From positions 22,503,198 through 22,567,197 of the forward strand of contig NC_056003.1 of assembly GCF_018446385.1 (NCBI RefSeq): a stretch of 64,000 bases of DNA, in the 5' to 3' direction. The position numbers were made by a program, and so were the translations under genes. Every line of letters begins with the position of its first letter. Position 1 is the first letter of the stretch. The notes beneath the pieces were generated by a model that saw only the letters and a list, made by a program, of their open reading frames with translations, was not told where the DNA came from and searched no databases. Source of the DNA: Zingiber officinale (taxonomy: Eukaryota; Streptophyta; Magnoliopsida; Zingiberales; Zingiberaceae). Of the stretch, positions 57,425 to 64,000 are shown in pieces.

Positions 57425-57558
57425 GCCGCAGTTCGATTTGCACAACGTCAATTCATTCTTCCAGGTCCCCTATTTCATCAAATCTTTATCTATATCTTAT
57501 TCTCTCTTTTTTCCTCACCAAATCAAATCGATGGTAATTCCGTACGTAATTAAATACA

Positions 57559-59121
57559 TCATTTGCGTTGTCGAGATGGGTTCTGCTTCGCGTCTGTGCC
57601 AAGCAGGGCTTCTGCCAATTCCTCCAGTTCATCATGTTTCTTCTTCTTCTTTGATGAAGTACCTTTAACCTTCTGCACCATCAATAAATTCCATTATTTT
57701 CTGCTTCTATTCTGTCATTATATCTCGTGTTGAAATTGGGAAGCCAATTACCTCACTGGACGATCTGCTGGAGATGACGTAGCGGAGGACATCTTGGAAG
57801 AGGGTGTAGCCTCTCTCTGTGAAGTTCCTGAGGTAGAAGACGAGGAGTTGGCCAAGCTTAGGCCTCAGGTTTCTGAACCTCTCCTCGATGTTGGGCTCAT
57901 ACTGCATCACCACCGGGCGCAGGAAGGCCTCGTAAACCAGATCAGTTCCCTGCAAATTAAAGGCGATCGAGCAACATAATTAGATTCAGAGATTGGGGCG
58001 TGCATGGTTGATGGATGGCATATATGTATCTGTCTGTACCTTGGTTTGGGGGTACCACAAGTAGACCAAGAAGGCCAGCTTGGCCTCGCCGTACATGGGT
58101 ATCCTGGAATTTTGAGGACAAAGCTTGAGGCATGCACAAGACAGAAAGGAAAAGAAGGAAGGAATTAGAAGATGAAGAAACAGAAGTGAATGATTATTAC
58201 AATGAGATGAAGCACTCGAAGAGCATTTCGATGGCTGTCAGCGTCGCCACGATGATCCTGCAGATGCAGATTTTGAGACTTGTAATCAGAGATTTTTTTT
58301 ATTGTTTAGGCGAAATGGTCCTTATAATTTTGGCGTTATGATTTTACTCCAGTTTCACTAATATTGTTATTTTTCAGTGTAAAGACACCCTGAGGCTCAA
58401 TCCTAACTTAAACTCCCATTCAGCTCAATCCTAACCTAATTCCTCCTTGGCTTAAACCAAACCGACCCCGAAAGAACCAAGTTGAGCCCAATACAACCTA
58501 TTTTAGAGCAGGCTAAGCTAAGTCGAGCCACAAGTGGCCCGTGATTGCCATTTTACTAAGAACTCTAATGAAATTTCGGTTTAGTAGCCAAATAGCCTTT
58601 AAAGTGCTACACTGCTTTCCCTCTAAAGAACTGATTCCCTGCACAGCAAAGCAAACCAAATTGAACAATCCTGTAATTGTTATCAGCCTGATGGCGACAA
58701 ACTTGGGTTACTAAAAAGATAACAAAAGCCACGTAGATGTCGAGTTAAAGTTCATGGCTTGCAGGTCTGGATCACCAATACAACTCTCCACAAACATTCC
58801 CCTTTAAACTATCGGATTAAAGCCTGTCTAAGCTAATCAAAATGGTGGATAAACAATGAATCAATCATCAGTACTAGAAACTGATTGGATTGCACTTGTT
58901 CTTCCTGATCAGCAATGGTGCAAGAATGTACCAGTATTGGCACCAGAACCGGAGCTGAACCGTGTAGTTGCCATGTTTCTGCTCCAACGTCTTGAAGCAT
59001 TCGAAAGCTGGATAAGCGTAGCCAAAGAACACCCTGCCATAGAATTTCCTCCAATTCAGAGCAATTGTTGAGGTAAAAAGAACAGTGAACGAGATAAAGC
59101 AGATCATTTTCGAAAAAGAAA

Positions 59122-59169
<48 letters not shown>

Positions 59170-59213
59170 GAGAGAACTCACAGAAGAACTTTGGAAATAT
59201 ACCCGGCAAACAT
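57559..59213 (-). CDS. HVA22-like (TB2/DP1/REEP family) membrane protein, six exons
   Basis: Exons on the minus strand: 59182-59213, 58932-59033, 58201-58257, 58040-58103, 57752-57949 and 57559-57672. All have GT-AG borders and join in frame to 188 residues. Visible: MFAGYISKVLL, VFFGYAYPAFECFKTLEQKH, VQLRFWCQYWIIVATLTAIE (hydrophobic), IPMYGEAKLAFLVYLWYPQT, then GTDLVYEAFLRPVVMQYEPN, a helical tail and a Lys-rich, acidic C terminus (SSKKKKHDELEELAEALLGT). The FGYAYPAFECFK and FWCQYW motifs are characteristic of HVA22-like proteins i/j/k. The family consists of ER-membrane hairpin proteins that shape tubular ER and, for barley HVA22, respond to ABA and stress. The first coding exon is only 32 nt, and a (GA)n run sits just inside intron 1. 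No ABRE was identified. A different last exon is possible. Confidence 0.88.
59126..59164. repeat. (GA)n microsatellite in intron 1 of the HVA22-like gene
   Basis: A pure dinucleotide run of about 39 bases lies about 16 bases from the exon-1 splice donor; on the gene's strand it is (CT)n. Confidence 0.95.
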
Positions 59214-60400
59214 CTTCAGATCAATCCTTCAAAGCTAAGCCTTCCTCCTGAAATGAACACAAGGATTCATGAAGGAGCTTACGAAAATGGAGACAGATCA
59301 TTAAATTTTCAGACGTGGACTTGCCCGAGGAAGGAGATGGACTCCAAAGATCAATTAGACAGAAACAAATTGATTTGAAGGAAGAAAACTTGACTATAAT
59401 TTGCTGCAATTGAGAAGTGGAAGTTGGGCAGAGAAGGGAAGAAAGCAGCGGTTGCTTCAGAAACAAGGACGAATTTATGGATTAATTTCACGGACGAAAA
59501 TACTCTCGTTAGCCCTCCTCGATCATGAGAGGGGCGAGGGGCATTTCGGTCTTCTCGGAAGCCGCAGCCAGTAGGGGACAAGTTTAGTTGAGAAATTAAT
59601 ATTTTTAAGAGAGGTAAATCATTTTTTCTTTTTCTAGAATGTGCAATGCTTTGACCTGTTGACCTAATTTATGTTCAACTTTTTTCTTCTCTTCGTATTT
59701 TTGTTTCTAATAGATGTAAAAAATTGAAAATAAACATTGGAAGGAGACCGGCGTTTGAGATTTGGAGACCCATATGATCTTTGAATTGATGGTTAACTTG
59801 TTCAAAGATCTTGTTCAAAGAAGAGCAAATGTCATTTGACAATAAATTAAAAGGGATATTCTTTATTATTAAAGGGTTTTTTATTAATAAAAGGGTGTCT
59901 TATTTGTTGTTTTTTTTTTCAAATCTATTCCTATAAATCACATAGCCTCAATAATAGTTGTAAAATTTTAAAATACCAAAAATTATATATATATATATAT
60001 AAACGTAATGTCATATGATTTTTATTTTTTTTTGAAATCCTACTATATGAGTTATAGATTTTATAAATATATACATTTAAAATGACCACAAATTGTAAAA
60101 TACCTAGTTCTAAATTTTTTAAAAAAATATTGAAACATGTAAAATTCTAAAAATATATAAAAAATAACTAAAAATGTAAAACTTATAGATATTAAAACCG
60201 ATCATAAAACATATTTTTTTTTTTTAAAAAAAAAGAGATTATACGTACACACATTTAAGGAAAATAGATTTCTCATAAACTTATAAAATTTGTATCATTT
60301 GATTTTAATTATTTTTAAATTCGTCACTATTATTTTTTTTGAAAAATACTTTTTATTATATTTTTTAAATCTATAACTTATACAAATAGAGATGTCTGAT
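59214..60400. other. Upstream region of the HVA22-like gene and AT-rich intergenic DNA
   Basis: 59214-59600 presumably holds the 5' leader and promoter; 59480-59580 is comparatively GC-rich. 59600-60400 is strongly AT-rich with TA and poly(T/A) runs and no recognised gene. Confidence 0.45.
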
Positions 60401-61180
60401 CGATCTTGGTGATAATGTACCTAGATTTTGTAAGTACTCCAGGTAAGATTTGACGTAATCAATCTGGTTCAGTTAGGTCCTATTATATTTGATCCTTGTA
60501 TCTAAGTATATAGAAACTTAGAAGTACAAAAAGTCAAGTGAAAGATGCAGCTAGCGAGAAGGATGACATAAGAAAGAATCGACGGGATTGGTGCGTCTGA
60601 GAGACAAGGTTCTGTGGAAGAATATGCTGCGGATGAAAAAAAAGCGCACAATATTTTCAAGGGATGAGAAGCCGGAGTGAAAGACTGCTCGAGTAGAAGG
60701 CCGAAAGATGGGTTCAGGTGAGTCCAATTTCGAACGGTTGAAATCACCCAAGCAACCAGACCAGTCAAGACAAGGCTGACGATCCAAGCATCTGGACCAC
60801 CAGGGTGCCCGAAGGGCACCTCAATACTGCGGATCAGCTTTTAGGTCCATATTAGCACTGGTCTGGGCACCCGGACATGGTCCAGACGCCCGAAGATGAA
60901 AAAGTTTATCTCGTTGCCGTTGCATGGAGATAGAGGTTACCTCGCTAGGGGCGCCCAGAGAGGGTCCGGGTGCTCAAATCGTGCCACATCAGCAAACCAC
61001 TAGTTTCAACCAGTGGGCTATAAATAAAACCCTGGTCACAGTGATTTTGTACAACACACTCTGTAATCTTTCTCTGTACTTGAATTTCTATACTCTCAAC
61101 ACTATAAGTGTTAGTGTGTGCACTAATGTGTCAAAACGCTCCTTATGTATTTTATGGATAATCATTTTATAAAGGAAAGT
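60400..61180 (+). repeat. LTR-like remnant with TATA box
   Basis: The block has modules around 'gggcgcccagagagggtccgggtgc', a good TATA box (tataaata, 61019-61026) followed about 30-100 bp later by 'gtacaacacactctgtaatctt'-like sequence, as at an LTR transcription start. Ends and target duplication were not found. 61180-61680 has nothing I can identify. Confidence 0.4.
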
Positions 61181-61680
61181 ATTTATCATTAATTATTTAC
61201 TTTTCTATACGTATACGATTAATGATAAAGTCTCATAGATTAATAGGTATATAAATATGAAAATAGTCTTTGATCGGATAGATATCTAGAGGGGACATGG
61301 ATATCTAAATTAACACTGAGTATGACTAAGTTGAGATAAACCAAGGGATGGATATTCAAGTTATACTTGGGGGGTGCCTTGAGTTTAGAGGTACATTGGA
61401 CACCACCCGCTTAAGAGGAAACCACATATTACACATCATTGGTCATTCCTCTTATGAATGAGTGTAATTGATCTTTTGACTTCACATCATTTATTCTATG
61501 CGTGAAGTTATGTGCTTTAACGCTGTTAAAAGCAGTCTTTAATCAAATTGTGATTAATATGGTAGTTGGGTATATGACAAAGCGTAGAGAGAATAATGTT
61601 GAGTCAATAGAGGATTCATCGCTCTCTTAGATTAGGAGTTAATATCCTGGCCACTTGAATTGTGATTAATTCTAGCACCA

Positions 61681-62990
61681 CCTACCTAGCTCTGCCGTAG
61701 TCGTTGACATCACCTATGTCTCAACCTTAGTCGTTGACATCCACTCTGGCTCAATATCAAATCCTAACATCGCCTATGTCTCGGGCAGTCGTCGACATCC
61801 ACTCTGGCTCAATCTCAGATCTTGGCATTATCTATGTCTCAGCCCCAGTCACCGACATCGCTCCCAGTTCAATCTTAGATCTCAGCGCCACATATGTCTC
61901 GGCCCCAGTTGCCAACACCCCTTCCGGCATAGTCTCAGATCTTGACGTCTCGTATCGATCTCAATCGCTGACTTCATCTACTCCCAAGGTCATTTACCAT
62001 GTCTCATTCAGTCAAAGTCGTGTTGATCTATCAGTTAAAATCAAGATCAATCAAATATGACTCAAAGGTAATTGGACTCTATTCGAATGAGGCTCAGATC
62101 TAATTGAATCAGCTTAATACGCTCATTCCAGTGATTTAAGTTTCTTTAAGTGCAAGTCAACTTCAATAACTCCTATCTAAGCTTCTAATCCTAACTTCCG
62201 TCTCAGTCATTATTCTGCCCCTGTCTTAGCTCTCAACCCTAACACATTCCCGGGCACAACTTTTGATAGTTGATATCCTCTATGTCTCAGTTCCCGATTC
62301 TGAGACTCATCTTGGTTTTAGTCATCGACATTGCTCCTATCTTAGCTCTCAATCTCGACATACTCCTTGGCTCAGCTTCAAATAGCTGACATCCTCCATA
62401 TCTTGGCTCTTGATCTTGACATCCGTCTCGGTCTCAGTCACCAACATCGCTCCTATCTTAATTTAGACTCAGATATCTTCTGATTCTTAGTGCCCAACCT
62501 TGATACATCCAGTCTCGGCTTCAGATTCAGACATCCTCCATGTCTCAACTCCCGACCTCGATACACCATATGTCTTAGTCTCAAATCTTGACACCACCTA
62601 CCTAGCTTGGCCTCAGTCGTTAATATCACCTATGTCTCGGTCTCAGTCGTCAACATCCACTCTGGCTCAGTATCAATCCCGAAATCACCTATGTCTTGGC
62701 CTCGGTTGTCAACATCCAATTGGATTCAGTCTTAGATCCCAACACTATCTATGTCTGAGCCTCAGTCGCCAACATTCACTCCAACTCAATATTAGATCCC
62801 GGCACCATCTATGCCTTAGCCCTAGTTGCTAACACCACTTTCAGTTCAGGCTCAAATCCCAGCACCATCTATGTCTTTGCCTCATCTGCAAACACCGCTT
62901 CTAGTTTAATTTCAAATCCCAGCGCCACTTATATCTCGACCTTAATTGCTAACATCCCTTCCAACTTAATATCCGATCTTGGGGTCTCAT
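61681..62990. repeat. Degenerate minisatellite, period about 60 bp
   Basis: Around twenty diverged units contain 'cctatgtctcggcctcagtc', 'gtcgacatccactctggctc' and 'aatctcagatcccgacacca'. The 'tatgtctc' word starts at 61715, 61775, 61833 and 61893, giving steps of 58-60 bp. Spacing is disturbed between 62040 and 62480. Open frames across it are by-products. Confidence 0.75.
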
Positions 62991-63313
62991 CTTAGCCTTC
63001 GTCGTCGACTTTTGTCTACTTTTAAGGCCACTCAACACCAACTTCAATTCCCATTTCCTCATTCTCGGAACAGGCCCACATTCTATATGGCCTATTGAAG
63101 GCACGAGAGTGGCATGTGAGTAAGGAGGTTGTGCAACCGTCTCATTATTGAAATCATTTCTCTGCGAATACTCCAAAACATATATCATTGGATGAATGGA
63201 GAAGCAATTATAGGATTATTAGATCTGGTCTCCTAGATACCTCTTCCAAACACGTGACACTTAGTGAATGATGAGACAACTAATGACTGTCAGATCTAGT
63301 CCTCTCAGAAACT
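62991..63313. other. Unassigned sequence between minisatellite and TRIM
   Basis: No coding or repeat structure was recognised in this stretch beyond the TRIM's flanking duplication at its end. Confidence 0.4.
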
Positions 63314-63318
63314 CATAC

Positions 63319-63985
63319 TGTTGGGGTTGTAAGGTTGCAAACATAGTCTCACATTGAAAACACATGGAAAAGATCATGAGTTTATAAGAGAAAGATATTT
63401 CCATTGGTATGAGACCTTTTGGGGAGAGCCCAAGAGCAAAACTATGAGTGCTTAGGTCCAAAGTGGACAATATCATACCATTGTGAAGATATCTAAATTC
63501 TTTTCAATCCAACAATTGGTATCAGAACTCTGACTGCCAGAAGATTTAACTGTCGACTGTGCACAAGAGTTATGGTATGATTGAGCCATGTGGGTACAAT
63601 ATTAACCTCGAACAAAGAAAGTGGGGGCTCCTATGTTCGGATCAAGAGAACCAGACACCAGGCAGGAAGTCCTAGTTGCGGCTAGGCAAGGAAGTCCTAG
63701 TAGGTCGGGTGGACCAAGGGGCAGGAAGATCTGGTGGGTCGAGGATCGGACGTGGGAAGTCTGTGATCCTTTGTTTGAGGGGGGGGATTGTTGGGGTTGC
63801 AAGGTTGCAAACATAGTCCCACATTGAAAACACATGGGAAAGATCATGGATTTATAAGAGAAAAGATATCTCCATTGGCATGAGGTCTTTTGGGGAGAGC
63901 TCAAGAGCAAAACTATGAAGGCTTAGGCCCAAAGTGGACAATATCATACTATTGTAGAGATATCTAAATTCTTTTTGATCCAACA
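63319..63985 (+). mobile_element. Complete TRIM (terminal-repeat retrotransposon in miniature)
   Basis: The LTRs are 63319-63514 (196 bp) and 63789-63985 (197 bp), both TGTTGGGGTTG...CCAACA. The perfect target duplication CATAC flanks it (63314-63318, 63986-63990). The primer-binding site TGGTATCAGAAC (63517-63528) is close to the initiator Met-tRNA complement, and a G-rich polypurine tract (63776-63787) precedes the second LTR. The 274-bp interior has no coding capacity. At 667 bp it is a typical TRIM, moved by another element's enzymes. Confidence 0.93.
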
Positions 63986-64000
63986 CATACAAGGATGATA

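Overview
This is a window of nuclear DNA from a flowering plant, most likely a monocot. The evidence is spliced genes with GC-rich 5' coding exons, plant-specific proteins (a BEL1-like homeodomain protein, the galactolipid synthase DGD1, an HVA22-like protein) and dense nested LTR retrotransposons. The LTR style (repeated 'aatcgattagg' and 'gtgagtgaagctaggcaga' words) recalls gingers (Zingiberales), but that is an impression from memory and not something proved here.

Layout. (a) 1-4731 is the right part of a CACTA DNA transposon. It carries, all on the minus strand, decayed exon pieces that I read as five different host genes: ELF5/WBP11, an ABCC transporter, pICln, an autoinhibited Ca2+-ATPase and one unrecognised 5' exon. 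(b) 4740-28800 is almost entirely retrotransposon: a broken Ty1/copia, an Athila-like Ty3 remnant, a triplicated inverted SINE-like repeat, a truncated TRIM, and a copia element (12163-24048) split by a complete non-autonomous gag-only element (14690-21999, TSD AACTA). Further LTR pieces run to 28.8 kb. (c) 28800-45810 is a gene island: a BLH1-like transcription factor (+, 31365-33434), DGD1 (-, 36137-43203, seven exons, one GC-AG intron) and a small membrane protein (-, 45315-45806). (d) 45953-56642 is a minus-strand Ty1/copia element (TSD CTAAT). Its RNase H region is split by a second element (46426-52656, TSD AATAT): a Ty3-type, protein-less element whose internal region is made largely of 54-58 bp tandem arrays. 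(e) 56917-59213 holds a small unknown-function gene (+) converging on a six-exon HVA22-like gene (-). (f) 60400-64000 is repeat again: an LTR-like remnant, a degenerate 60-bp minisatellite and a complete TRIM element (63319-63985, TSD CATAC).

The host genes do not form a pathway or operon; they are ordinary independent plant genes between repeat blocks. The most unusual content is in the mobile DNA: the multi-gene-capturing CACTA element and the satellite-filled Ty3-type element nested inside a copia element. Exon boundaries were placed by eye from splice consensus and family knowledge; no alignment or expression data were available.
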